Shown here piece after piece: positions 33,364-41,805 of a DNA stretch of 64,000 nucleotides. Within the stretch, counting starts at the first letter, position 1. Every line of letters begins with the position of its first letter. Origin of the DNA: Bradyrhizobium sp. AUGA SZCCT0158 (GTDB lineage Bacteria > Pseudomonadota > Alphaproteobacteria > Rhizobiales > Xanthobacteraceae). The position numbers were made by a program, and so were the translations under genes. The DNA is taken from contig NZ_JAFCME010000008.1 of assembly GCF_018130065.1 (NCBI RefSeq), positions 124,001 through 188,000 on the forward strand, written 5' to 3'. Under the pieces are notes generated by a model. The model worked only from the letters and a program-made list of their open reading frames with translations, made no database searches and had not been told where the DNA came from.

Positions 33364-35022
33364 GTGGTTAGTGTCACGTCAGAAGTATTGGCAAACGTGT
33401 CTTTTCAAGGCGCGACGGCGAGGTCGGGGCGATCGGATTCCGACCAGGCGGCCGGAAACGACAGCTTTGCCGCGTTGGTCGACAGCAACAAGGCCGCTGC
33501 CAACAGCGACCACCGCCCCCAGGACACCGCGCCGCGCCGCGCTGACGATTCTCAAGGCCCGGCGGACCACCGGGCGCGCGACAACACGGCCGCATCGGAC
33601 AAGGCAGCTTCGGACAAAGCGGCATCCGACAAGGCCGCGCGCAGCGACGCCATCAACCACGATGCCAGCAGCAATGCCCGCGACAGCGCCGAGGCGGACG
33701 CCAACACTGACGCAACCCGCCGCTCCAAGCCGAAATCGGATTCATCGAAGTCCGACATTTCGAAACCGGATGAGACCAAGGCGGAAGGCAAGCCCGCTTC
33801 CGGCCAAGGCGCTGCGACCGCCGATCAGACCGAAGCGAAACAGGATACGGCAGCGATGGTAGCGGCCAACGCCGTCGCATCAGTCATTCCCGTCGCCACG
33901 GCAACAGTGGAAGCATCAACCGCAAAAGCTCCGACCGATACCGCGACGGCGCCGCTTGCCATCGCCGCAGCCGCCATTGCCGCCGCCGCCTCTCTCACCG
34001 GAGCAGACGCTCCGGCGGCCGATGCCAGCGCAAATCCGGCTGCGACTGCCAACGCGGCCAAGACAGAGGGCGCGAAGGTCGAGTCCCAAACGGCGGTCAG
34101 CGTCGCCGTCACCGCGCAGGCCACCTCCGCCGACACCACGGTCACAACAGGCATCGCATTGGCTGCATCCGCAGCCGCGACGGCTGCCGGCGTGTCGAAG
34201 ACCGCAACGCAAGCCAAGACGACGGTCGCCACGAAGGAAGCCGCTGCGACATCGGGCGAGTCCGACAAGGCTGCCGGCACGACCGCTGCTCCCGCAGCTC
34301 CGGCACCCGGCACGATCGTTCCCGCCACCGCACCGCAGGCGGAGGTCGCCGGCCAAGCGAAAGCCGAGAACGGCGTCATCGACGCCGCTAAGGCTGATAT
34401 CGCAGGCAACGGCGCTCCGGCACTATCGGCCAATGCGGCCGCCCATGCGCATCCGGTCACAGCCGATGTCAGCCAGACCCTGGCTGGCGCATCGAACAAC
34501 GGCTTGCAGGCCGCTGGCGCGATCCAGACGCAGCAGCCGGCATCTTCCACCACGCCGGCCCCGGCACCCCAGCTCAACGTCGCGGTCGCGACATCAGCGG
34601 CGGTGCCGCTCAGCGGGCTTGCGATGGAAATCGCGGCGTCCGCCAGGAGCGGCAAGAGCCGTTTCGAAATCCGGCTCGATCCGGCCGAGCTTGGCCGCAT
34701 CGACGTCCGCATCGATGTCGATCGCAACGGCCAGGTCACCTCGCATCTGACGGTGGAGCGGCCGGAGACGTTGTCGATGCTGCGCCAGGACGCCAACCAG
34801 CTGCAGCGCGCGCTCGACAATGCCGGGCTTTCGACCGGCAATGGCGGGCTGCAATTCAGCCTGCGCGATCAATCCTCGCGGGGCCAGAACGACGGCAACC
34901 AGTCCAATCCCAATGCCCATCGGCTGGTCGTCAGCGAAGAAGACAGCATTCCGGCGGCGGTCGCCGGCCGCAACTATGGCCGCATGCTCGGAGCGAGCGG
35001 CGGCGTGGACATCAGGGTTTAA
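33364..35022 (+). CDS. fliK: Flagellar hook-length control protein FliK
   Basis: A 552-residue protein. The first 400 residues are low-complexity, rich in Ala, Ser, Asp and Lys, as expected of the secreted ruler part. The C-terminal Flg_hook domain is well conserved (SRFEIRLDPAELGRIDVRID, then LTVERPETLSMLRQDANQLQ and LDNAGLSTGNGGLQFSL). FliK measures the hook and switches the export gate to filament substrates. The GTG start at 33364 has GAGGG upstream. It is first in a sigma-54-driven unit with flgD. Confidence 0.92.
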   Translation: MVSVTSEVLANVSFQGATARSGRSDSDQAAGNDSFAALVDSNKAAANSDHRPQDTAPRRADDSQGPADHRARDNTAASDKAASDKAASDKAARSDAINHDASSNARDSAEADANTDATRRSKPKSDSSKSDISKPDETKAEGKPASGQGAATADQTEAKQDTAAMVAANAVASVIPVATATVEASTAKAPTDTATAPLAIAAAAIAAAASLTGADAPAADASANPAATANAAKTEGAKVESQTAVSVAVTAQATSADTTVTTGIALAASAAATAAGVSKTATQAKTTVATKEAAATSGESDKAAGTTAAPAAPAPGTIVPATAPQAEVAGQAKAENGVIDAAKADIAGNGAPALSANAAAHAHPVTADVSQTLAGASNNGLQAAGAIQTQQPASSTTPAPAPQLNVAVATSAAVPLSGLAMEIAASARSGKSRFEIRLDPAELGRIDVRIDVDRNGQVTSHLTVERPETLSMLRQDANQLQRALDNAGLSTGNGGLQFSLRDQSSRGQNDGNQSNPNAHRLVVSEEDSIPAAVAGRNYGRMLGASGGVDIRV

Positions 35023-35033
35023 CGGAGAGCGTT

Positions 35034-35732
35034 ATGGGCATAGAAGCAACCATGCCGACACCGATCGTGTCGGCGGCCGGAACCGGCAGTTCGACCTCCA
35101 CGAGCTCGACGTCCTCGACGGCGACGACGGGGATCGCGGACAATTTCCAGACCTTTCTGACGCTGCTGACGACGCAGCTGCAGAACCAGAACCCGATGGA
35201 TCCGCTCGACACCAACCAGTTCACTCAGCAACTGGTGCAGTTCGCCGGCGTCGAGCAGCAGCTGCGGTCCAACGAGCAGTTGAAGTCGCTGATCGAAATC
35301 GAAAAGAGCGCCCAGGCGACGCAGGCGCTGGTCTATGTCGGCAACACGGTTGCGGTCGACGGCAGCAAGGCGCAGTTCGACAAGTCGGCGACCTGGAATT
35401 TCCAGTCGGAGAAAGACACCACGGCATCGATCACGATCACCAGTTCGACGGGACTGACGGCCTATTCCGGCAGCTATGCGCTGAAGCAGGGCGGCTCCAG
35501 TTTCGTCTGGGACGGCAAGGGCAATGACGGCGCGCAGTGGCCGGCCGGCACCTACACCCTCACCGCGACAGGCAAGGACAGTGCAGGCAACAACGTCTCG
35601 ATCTCCACCGAAGTCCAGGGCGTCGTCGATTCAGTCGATCTAAGCGCCTCCCCGCCGCTGCTGTCGATCGGCGGGCAGAGCTACACCACCGACAAGATCA
35701 AGCGCGTGGTGCGCCCGTCGACCGCGAGCTAG
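35034..35732 (+). CDS. flgD: Flagellar hook-capping protein FlgD
   Basis: A 232-residue protein with the FlgD N-terminal export and capping region (FQTFLTLLTTQLQNQNPMDP, then NQFTQQLVQFAGVEQQL) after a Ser/Thr-rich leader, and the FlgD Tudor/Ig-like part (SFVWDGKGNDGAQWPAGTYT). It caps the growing hook. The ATG at 35034 follows ACGGAGAG, 11 bases after the fliK stop. Confidence 0.95.
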   Translation: MGIEATMPTPIVSAAGTGSSTSTSSTSSTATTGIADNFQTFLTLLTTQLQNQNPMDPLDTNQFTQQLVQFAGVEQQLRSNEQLKSLIEIEKSAQATQALVYVGNTVAVDGSKAQFDKSATWNFQSEKDTTASITITSSTGLTAYSGSYALKQGGSSFVWDGKGNDGAQWPAGTYTLTATGKDSAGNNVSISTEVQGVVDSVDLSASPPLLSIGGQSYTTDKIKRVVRPSTAS

Positions 35733-35807
35733 CGCTGCGGGCTGACGGGTCGCGCTCTCGTCCTCGCCGTCCCGGCCTTCCGCGTGAACGTCCGCAACCC
35801 TCTCCGC

Positions 35808-35878
35808 GTCATTGCGAGCGAAGCGAAGCAATCCATCTCACGACTTGCTGAGGTATGGATCGCTTCGCTCGCAATGAC
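35808..35878. repeat. Dispersed palindromic repeat, type 1
   Basis: A 71-base element whose ends are inverted: GTCATTGCGAGCGAAGCGAA at the left and TTCGCTCGCAATGAC at the right. I recall this GTCATTGCGAGCG...CGCTCGCAATGAC element in many intergenic copies in Bradyrhizobium and Rhodopseudomonas. It folds into a long hairpin and probably does not code. Confidence 0.8.
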
Positions 35879-35918
35879 GCGGTCAGACTTTGGATTCAAA
35901 TTTCAAACAGCCCTTGCC

Positions 35919-36019
35919 GTCATCGCCCGGCTTGACCGGGCGATCCAGTACGCCGCGGCTTCTCGATTCTTCGCTGACGTCTCTGGAATACTGGGTCACC
36001 CGCCTTCGCGGGTGACGAC
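35919..36019. repeat. Dispersed palindromic repeat, type 2
   Basis: About 101 bases bounded by GTCATCGCCCGGCTTGACCG and CTTCGCGGGTGACGAC, with GATCCAGTA and TACTGGGTC as inner inverted arms. Each outer end also forms its own small hairpin (CGCCCGGCTTGACCGGGCG; CACCCGCCTTCGCGGGTG). This is a familiar intergenic element type in Bradyrhizobium. No gene is supported here. Confidence 0.75.
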
Positions 36020-36055
36020 AACTGAATATGCCTTCGCATTCTCGCGACGCATTGC

Positions 36056-36340
36056 GCCCGAGCTCTGCCAGAAATTCCGTGCCCTCGAAAATAGAGGGCG
36101 CAGGGAAGACCGGGTGCGCGCTGCACCCGCGGTCCCGTGTGCGGATTGCACAAAACAACATGCACACGAGCATACAGGGCAGCGGTGAACACCCGGCCTT
36201 CCCTGCGCAATGGCTTTACGGCTTATGCCGCGCTCTCCCCGGAGACGAGTTCTTGGTTGACTCCGTCACCACCGGTTCAGCTTGCGCTTAGCCGACGGCT
36301 TGACGCCAGCAACGGGCGCCAGGACCACACGGTTTTGCCG
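36056..36340. repeat. Long dispersed intergenic repeat, probably a degenerate mobile or repeat unit
   Basis: The stretch containing GCCCTCGAAAATAGAGGGC (a perfect small hairpin), CGCAATGGCTTTACGGC and CTCCCCGGAGACGAG resembles a long repeat recurring in Bradyrhizobium intergenic DNA, as I recall. Short open frames occur on both strands but none has a good ribosome-binding site. From 36341 to 36598 I see no gene. Confidence 0.5.
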
Positions 36341-36598
36341 TACGCTTATCCACGCCGTCGTCGAGGCGTAAACCAGCGTCCACCGCAACCCGCCCAACGT
36401 CCGTGACGACGGCCGACGCCCTCTGAGTGGGACGGGATGGGCAAACATATGCACCTGATTTTCCTTCCGGTAAACAGAAATATTTTTTATTTGAGGGCTT
36501 GACACGATTTCCGTAAATCGGAAGTGATTTGCCCGTCGGGTTGATTTGTCGCACGCGCGCAGCGAGATTTCGCTTGCGCACGAGGCGACGCAGCAACG

Positions 36599-36658
36599 GT
36601 AGGGCGGATTGGAGCCAACGGGTCCGCGCAAAGCGGACCCGTTGGGCGTAATCCGCCG
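36599..36658. repeat. REP-like element A (head to the left)
   Basis: Starts GTAGGGCGGATT and ends AATCCGCC, with a perfect inner stem CCAACGGGTCCGC / GCGGACCCGTTGG. It lies 23 bases beyond the 3' end of the transposase gene. The same head sequence occurs in elements B, C and D. Confidence 0.85.
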
Positions 36659-36681
36659 ATCAGAACCAGCAACCCGCCCAA

Positions 36682-37215
36682 TCACCGTCGCTCGCCGAAA
36701 TCACCGTCCACCTCGCCGTCACCAGCCCAATCTTCCGGAAACAACCCCGCGCGCACGTCGCGATGAAACGAGGAATACGGCCAATCGCACACGCGCGTGA
36801 CGAGGCCATGCCTGAGCGGATTGATGTAGCAATATTCGACATGGCGCGCATAGTCGGACTCGTCGCGGATCAAATGCTCCCAGAACCGCCGCTGCCAGAT
36901 GCCGCGTTCGTGGCGTGCGACGCGCCCAGCACTGAGCCGCTCCTGTTTCGGCAACGCTCGCGCGAACCGCGTCTTGATCAGACGCCAGCGCGTGGAGAAA
37001 TCATGATCGCCCGGCGGCAGTTGCCAGACCGCATGCAGATGATCGGGCAGCACGACGAAGGCATCGATGGTGAAGGAATGGTCGCGGCGGGTTATGGCGA
37101 CGGCCTCGCGCAGCATCGCGATATGATCGGCGAGCAGGGTTTTCCGCCGCTCCAGCAGGTTGACGGTGAAGAACCAGCAGCCGCCCGGAATGAAGGCGCG
37201 ACGATAATTCGGCAT
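36682..37215 (-). CDS. REP-associated tyrosine transposase (RAYT, Y1_Tnp/IS200-like)
   Basis: A 177-residue single-strand transposase-like protein. The metal-binding HUH motif is VVLPDHLHAVW and the nucleophilic tyrosine lies in DYARHVEYCYINPLRHGLV; the RAYT opening RRAFIPGGCWFFTVNLLERR is characteristic. RAYTs mobilise REP elements and are usually single-copy domesticated genes. It is flanked by REP-like elements in inverted orientation (A at 36599-36658, B at 37259-37292). All key residues are intact, so it may be active. Confidence 0.93.
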   Translation of the reverse strand: MPNYRRAFIPGGCWFFTVNLLERRKTLLADHIAMLREAVAITRRDHSFTIDAFVVLPDHLHAVWQLPPGDHDFSTRWRLIKTRFARALPKQERLSAGRVARHERGIWQRRFWEHLIRDESDYARHVEYCYINPLRHGLVTRVCDWPYSSFHRDVRAGLFPEDWAGDGEVDGDFGERR

Positions 37216-37258
37216 GGGGAGCAGGATAGCACATGTTATGGTTGTGGCACTGCCAAGA

Positions 37259-37292
37259 GGGCGGATTACGCCTTCGGCTCAATCCGCCCTAC
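37259..37292. repeat. REP-like element B (head to the right)
   Basis: GGGCGGATTACG...TCAATCCGCCCTAC, the inverse orientation of element A, 44 bases upstream of the transposase start codon. The inner part (GCCTTCGGC) forms a short hairpin. Confidence 0.85.
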
Positions 37293-37427
37293 GAGCTCGG
37301 TATTGACTCGCTCACGATCTGCTATCACCAAGACACAGCGAGGCCCTATTCGCATCGCGGCTGGCGTCACATTGGTCGCAGGCATTTTCTACAACGCCTT
37401 CCTGCGCCACTGACCTTTGGTAAGAAG

Positions 37428-38237
37428 ATGGCAAACCGTTCGTTTCTTGATATTGAATTCCGCCGCTTCAAAAGTATGCCACGGACGTTATGGTTGGTCT
37501 TGGTGGCGGGACTGGCCTTCCTGTTGGCCAACATAGTTACCCTGCTCTCACTTTCAGGACTGAAAATAGATCCTGGTACGGCCACCCTATTCGGAGCTGT
37601 TGTCGGCCTTTGTGTCGTCGCTTGGCAAACCAACAAGGGCTTCCGTAACCTCATTAGATCACAGGAGAACCAGTCTCGACTTGAGCGAGAGGCCAGACTG
37701 CACCGTCACGAGCTAGAACTAGCCGGCAAAGCAGAAGAGGAAGCGCGAGAACGTCGGATACTACTATCTGGGCTCCGGGCAGAAATCGTTTCCCTGCATA
37801 CAACCGCAGGAAATTACGCCCAGTCACACCATCAGTTCGCTCTCCTGTATAAAGCTATGCATGAACACAATTCGGCTCCGTCCATGAAGGAGTTTGTCAT
37901 GGCGGGATACAAGGCTCCCTTCTACAACGAGAACATCAGCAAGGTTGGCTTGTTAAGGGTAAGTCTCGCCGCAGATATCATCAGAGTTTACAACGGCGTT
38001 TTTGAGGACCGAAAGGTTGCTTGGGAAAAGCCTGCACCCAACTCTGTGGTGAGCATTGCGTACGCTACGGGCGCCGTGGTGGCCTACAAGTTTCAAAGCG
38101 ATCTGCAACATGTCGCCATGCGAATACGGGCATTTGAAGAGGACACGCCTGACCCCGGCAGCATTTATGAAACGCAGGACAAACGCCACTCTAGCTTACC
38201 GAAACTGGAAGAGATGGTCCCCGCCAAACTGTACTAG
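37428..38237 (+). CDS. Membrane protein of unknown function, AT-richer than neighbours
   Basis: A 269-residue protein with two adjacent transmembrane helices at about residues 18-40 and 46-64 (LVLVAGLAFLLANIVTLLSL; LFGAVVGLCVVAWQT). A charged coiled-coil follows (about 70-110, RSQENQSRLEREARLHRHE), then a mixed cytoplasmic domain. No family is recognised. The ATG at 37428 fits the membrane topology; the frame is open upstream to 37233 but that part crosses REP element B. Codon use is less GC-biased than in the flagellar genes, and REP elements lie on both sides, so recent acquisition is likely. Confidence 0.65.
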   Translation: MANRSFLDIEFRRFKSMPRTLWLVLVAGLAFLLANIVTLLSLSGLKIDPGTATLFGAVVGLCVVAWQTNKGFRNLIRSQENQSRLEREARLHRHELELAGKAEEEARERRILLSGLRAEIVSLHTTAGNYAQSHHQFALLYKAMHEHNSAPSMKEFVMAGYKAPFYNENISKVGLLRVSLAADIIRVYNGVFEDRKVAWEKPAPNSVVSIAYATGAVVAYKFQSDLQHVAMRIRAFEEDTPDPGSIYETQDKRHSSLPKLEEMVPAKLY

Positions 38238-38277
38238 TGGCGAGCGTTTTCGGTCATCATGCAGCCGAACGCAGCCC

Positions 38278-38310
38278 GTAGGGCGGATCGAGCCGAAGGA
38301 GCAATCCGCC
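38278..38310. repeat. REP-like element C (head to the left)
   Basis: GTAGGGCGGATCGAGCCGAA...GCAATCCGCC, with the same head and stem design as elements A and B. It lies 40 bases downstream of the unknown membrane-protein gene. Confidence 0.8.
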
Positions 38311-38429
38311 GCACCGGTTACATCGCCAACAAGGTCTGTGCTATCCTGCGTGCCATATCGAATGATGGTCGCGGGTGCGCAATTGGCGACCTTCTGCGAA
38401 CAGCGATGACCCCGGTGATTTGCCTGAGT

Positions 38430-38497
38430 GGCGGATTACGCCTTGCACCTTCGCTCGTGGAGCGACCGCCGATGTGGTCGGCTCCAATCCGCCCTAC
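38430..38497. repeat. REP-like element D (head to the right)
   Basis: GCGGATTACGCC at the left end and CCAATCCGCCCTAC at the right end, with a longer inner part. It pairs with element C in inverted orientation. Between 38238 and 38644 I see only elements C and D and no gene. Confidence 0.75.
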
Positions 38498-38644
38498 CCG
38501 GCTCCAATACTCGCCCCCTCCCCCGCCCCAGTTCCAGCCATTTCCAACGAGATTCGTATTGAAGCCTTGGGCTTAGGCAAATTTTAAGTCGCACGGCGTA
38601 GGTTATCAGGGTGAGTTCAGTGGTTGAGAGTTTGTGAGTACGCC

Positions 38645-38920
38645 ATGACAGAACCCCATCGCCCGAGGGTAAAATACGTCATCGGGCCTGACGGAAGTCC
38701 ATTAACAATTGCGGACCTGCCCGCGCCCGGCACCAAACGGTGGGTGATCCGCCGCAAGGCCGAAGTCGTTGCCGCGGTTCGCGGCGGCCTGCTCTCCCTC
38801 GAGGAGGCTTGCAGCCGCTACACGCTGACGGTGGACGAGTTCCTGTCCTGGCAGTTCTCCATCGATCAGCATGGCCTGGCAGGCTTGCGGACCACCCGCA
38901 TCCAGCAATACCGGCAATAA
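38645..38920 (+). CDS. sciP: CtrA inhibitor SciP (DUF1153)
   Basis: A 91-residue protein with the near-invariant SciP sequence, for example VKYVIGPDGSPLTIADLP, TKRWVIRRKAEVVAAVRGGL and EEFLSWQFSIDQH-type ending (here DEFLSWQFSIDQHGLAGL). In Caulobacter SciP binds CtrA and DNA to block CtrA-activated genes, including flagellar genes, after division. The ATG at 38645 is the conserved start. It lies directly upstream of fliF, with a terminator between. Confidence 0.95.
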   Translation: MTEPHRPRVKYVIGPDGSPLTIADLPAPGTKRWVIRRKAEVVAAVRGGLLSLEEACSRYTLTVDEFLSWQFSIDQHGLAGLRTTRIQQYRQ

Positions 38921-38945
38921 ACGCTCCAAACCGGAAGATTTGATG

Positions 38946-38979
38946 AAAACCGGCTTCGTTTTGCGAAGCTGGTTTTTTT
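38946..38979 (+). terminator. Rho-independent terminator after sciP
   Basis: GGCTTCG-TTTTG-CGAAGCTGG stem extended by AAAACC/GGTTTT and followed by seven T residues. It separates sciP from the fliF promoter. Confidence 0.85.
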
Positions 38980-39002
38980 CATGCCCAAACTTCTTCACCG
39001 AC

Positions 39003-39018
39003 TTTAACGGTCGTTAAC
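39003..39018 (+). promoter_or_regulatory. CtrA-like box upstream of fliF
   Basis: TTTAACGGTCGTTAAC contains two TTAA half-sites and ends in TTAAC, as in CtrA boxes, but the spacing is six bases rather than the consensus seven. It is also a near-perfect palindrome. Its place about 20 bases before an FlbD-like palindrome resembles the fliF promoter of Caulobacter. Confidence 0.4.
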
Positions 39019-39038
39019 CATATGGAAACCATCCCCTA

Positions 39039-39051
39039 GGCAATAATTGCC
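39039..39051. promoter_or_regulatory. GGCAA-N3-TTGCC palindrome upstream of fliF, candidate FlbD repressor site
   Basis: A perfect inverted repeat with the same half-sites and spacing as the fliK enhancer candidate at 33204-33216. It is centred about 55 bases before the fliF start codon. In Caulobacter FlbD represses fliF from an ftr element placed near the promoter, so this arrangement is the expected one. Confidence 0.55.
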
Positions 39052-39099
39052 CAGTCGGTCCCCGGGTACGAATCTGGGCCGAACCCCTGGGGGCGGTTG

Positions 39100-40716
39100 G
39101 TGCAAAGTCTCGTTGCTTTCCTGAAAGGCCTTGGCGCGTCGCGGCTGATGGCGATGGTCGCCGTGACCGCCGCCCTGATCGGCTTCTTCGCGTTCGTCAT
39201 CATGCGCGTCACGACGCCGCAGATGACCACCCTCTTCACCGACCTCTCGGCCGAAGACTCATCCAGCATCATCAAGGATCTGGAACGCCAGGCGATCCCC
39301 TTCGAAATGCGCAACGAAGGCGCCGTGATCATGGTGCCGAAGGACAAGGTGACGCGGCTGCGGATGAAGCTGGCCGAAGGCGGCCTGCCCAAGGGCGGCG
39401 GCGTCGGCTACGAGATCTTCGACAAGTCCGACGCGCTCGGCACCACCAGCTTCGTCCAGAACATCAATCATCTGCGCGCGCTGGAGGGCGAGCTCTCCCG
39501 CACCATCCGCGCTATCGACCGCATTCAGGCCGCGCGGGTCCATCTGGTGCTGCCGGAACGGCCGCTGTTCTCCCGCGAAATCCCGGAGCCGTCGGCGTCC
39601 ATCGTGGTCCGGGTGCGCGGCAGCCTCGAGCCCCAGCAGATCCGCGCCATCCGCCACGTGGTGGCGTCCGCCGTCAACGGCCTGAAGCCGCAGCGGGTGT
39701 CGATCGTCGACGAGGGCGGCCGGCTGCTCGCCGACGGCGCCAGCAGCAATCCCGAGGGCGCCAGCGGCGACGAGCGCCGCACCGCCTTCGAGAAACGGAT
39801 GCGCAACGAGGTCGAGGCGATCGTCTCCTCGGTGGTCGGCCAGGGCCGCGCCCGCGTCCAGCTCACCGCCGATTTCGACTACAACAAGGTCACCCAGACC
39901 TCGGACAAGTTCGACCCCGAAGGCCGCGTGCTGCGCTCCAGCCAGTCCCGCGAGGAATCCTCGGCGACCGCCGGCGACAGCGGCCAGGTCACGGTCAACA
40001 ACGAGCTGCCCGGCAACCAGACCAATGCCGGCGTCGCGGCGCGCGACCAGAGCAAGAAGAGCGAAGAAACCAATAATTACGAGATTTCCCGCGTCACCAA
40101 GACCGAGGTGACCGAGGCCGGCCGGGTCAACAAGATCTCGGTCGCGGTGCTGGTCGACGGCGCCTACACCAAGAACGAAAAAGGCGAGATGGTCTATTCC
40201 GACCGCAGCAAGGAAATGCTCGACCGCATCGCAACCCTGGTTCGCTCGGCGATCGGCTTCGACCAGAAGCGCGGCGACCAGGTCGAGGTCGTCAACCTGC
40301 GCTTTGCCGAAGCCCCAACCGTGCCCCCGCATGCCGAGCCGACCGGCCTGCTCGGCATGTTCCAGTTCACCAAGGATGACGTCATGTACGTCATCGAACT
40401 CGGCGTCATGATGCTGCTCGGCCTCGTCGTGCTGTTCATGGTGATCCGCCCGCTGGTCAAGCGCATCCTGGCCGCCGAAGTCGTTCCCGCGCTGGCCGGC
40501 GGCGCCGCTGTGCCGGCACTGGCCGACGGCACCGCCGAAGGCGCGCCGGGCCAGGTCCTGCTTCCCGCCGGCGGCGCCGCCGCGCTGATCGACGTCGCCC
40601 AGGTTCAGGGCCAGGTCCACGCCCAGGCCGTGCACCGGGTCGGTGAACTCGCCGAACGAAATCCGAACGAGACCGCCTCCATTGTTCGTCAATGGCTCAC
40701 CGAACCTGTCGAGTAA
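39100..40716 (+). CDS. fliF: Flagellar MS-ring protein FliF
   Basis: A 538-residue MS-ring protein with N-terminal and C-terminal transmembrane helices (about residues 15-37 and 428-450) around a large periplasmic region. Ring-building motifs are visible (EIFDKSDALGTTSFVQNINHLRALEGELSR in parts; RVHLVLPERPLFSRE). The C-terminal tail NPNETASIVRQWL binds FliG. A GTG at 39100 is preferred; a TTG at 39097 adds one residue. It opens the fliF-fliG-fliH-fliN-flbD unit. Confidence 0.95.
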   Translation: MQSLVAFLKGLGASRLMAMVAVTAALIGFFAFVIMRVTTPQMTTLFTDLSAEDSSSIIKDLERQAIPFEMRNEGAVIMVPKDKVTRLRMKLAEGGLPKGGGVGYEIFDKSDALGTTSFVQNINHLRALEGELSRTIRAIDRIQAARVHLVLPERPLFSREIPEPSASIVVRVRGSLEPQQIRAIRHVVASAVNGLKPQRVSIVDEGGRLLADGASSNPEGASGDERRTAFEKRMRNEVEAIVSSVVGQGRARVQLTADFDYNKVTQTSDKFDPEGRVLRSSQSREESSATAGDSGQVTVNNELPGNQTNAGVAARDQSKKSEETNNYEISRVTKTEVTEAGRVNKISVAVLVDGAYTKNEKGEMVYSDRSKEMLDRIATLVRSAIGFDQKRGDQVEVVNLRFAEAPTVPPHAEPTGLLGMFQFTKDDVMYVIELGVMMLLGLVVLFMVIRPLVKRILAAEVVPALAGGAAVPALADGTAEGAPGQVLLPAGGAAALIDVAQVQGQVHAQAVHRVGELAERNPNETASIVRQWLTEPVE

Positions 40717-40722
40717 CCTGAC

Positions 40723-41805
40723 ATGGCCGTACCGCAAACCACCAACGCCAACGACATCACCACCGTCATCTCGGCGCTGGCGAGCCGGCAGGCGACAAGG
40801 CCGAAGGGCAAGCCGCTGACCGGCCCGAAGCGGGCCGCCATCCTGATGCTGGCGCTGGGCGAACAATATGGCGGCAAGGTCTGGGCGCTGCTCGACGACG
40901 ACGAGGTGCGCGAACTGTCGATCCACATGTCGACGCTCGGCACCGTCGAGGCCGACGTGGTGGAAGACCTGCTGCTGGAATTCGTCTCGCGGATGTCGGC
41001 CTCCGGCGCCCTGATGGGCACCTTCGACGCCACCGAACGGCTGCTGCAGCAATACCTGCCGAGCGAGCGCGTCAGCGGCATCATGGACGAAATCCGCGGC
41101 CCCGCCGGCCGCAACATGTGGGAGAAACTCTCCAACGTGCAGGAAGAGGTGCTCGCCAACTACCTCAAGAACGAATACCCGCAGACCATCGCCGTGGTGC
41201 TGTCGAAACTGAAGCCGGAGCACGCCGCCCGCGTGCTGGCGATCCTCCCTGAGGATCTCGCGCTCGACGTGGTCGGGCGCATGCTGAAGATGGAAGCGGT
41301 GCAGAAGGAAGTCATCGAGCGCGTCGAGCAGACGCTGCGGACCGAATTCATGTCGAACCTGTCGCAGACCCGCCGCCGCGACGCCCACGAGGTGATGGCC
41401 GAAATCTTCAACAATTTCGACCGCCAGACCGAAACCCGCTTCATCACCTCGCTGGAAGAGGAAAACCGCGAATCCGCCGAGCGCATCAAGGCGCTGATGT
41501 TCACCTTCGACGATTTGATCAAGCTCGATTCCGCCTCGGCGCAGACGCTGATGCGCAACATCGACAAGGACAAGCTCGGCATTGCGCTGAAGAGCGCCAA
41601 TGAAGAGGTCCGCAGCTTCTTCCTCGGCAACATGTCGTCGCGCGCCGGCAAGATGCTGCTGGACGACATGGCCGCGATGGGACCGGTGCGGCTGCGCGAC
41701 GTCGACGAGGCGCAGGCGCTGCTCGTCAACCTCGCCAAGGACATGGCCGCCAAGGGTGAAATCACCTTGACCAAGAACCGCGCCGACGACGAGCTGGTGT
41801 ACTGA
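40723..41805 (+). CDS. fliG: Flagellar motor switch protein FliG
   Basis: A 360-residue switch protein. The N-terminal domain that binds FliF has [21 protein letters not shown]; the middle domain has the [14 protein letters not shown] block (EHPQ motif, here EYPQ); the C-terminal torque domain has the charged helix segment [28 protein letters not shown] with the Lys, Arg, Asp and Glu residues that face the stator. It starts seven bases after fliF. Confidence 0.96.
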   Translation: MAVPQTTNANDITTVISALASRQATRPKGKPLTGPKRAAILMLALGEQYGGKVWALLDDDEVRELSIHMSTLGTVEADVVEDLLLEFVSRMSASGALMGTFDATERLLQQYLPSERVSGIMDEIRGPAGRNMWEKLSNVQEEVLANYLKNEYPQTIAVVLSKLKPEHAARVLAILPEDLALDVVGRMLKMEAVQKEVIERVEQTLRTEFMSNLSQTRRRDAHEVMAEIFNNFDRQTETRFITSLEEENRESAERIKALMFTFDDLIKLDSASAQTLMRNIDKDKLGIALKSANEEVRSFFLGNMSSRAGKMLLDDMAAMGPVRLRDVDEAQALLVNLAKDMAAKGEITLTKNRADDELVY

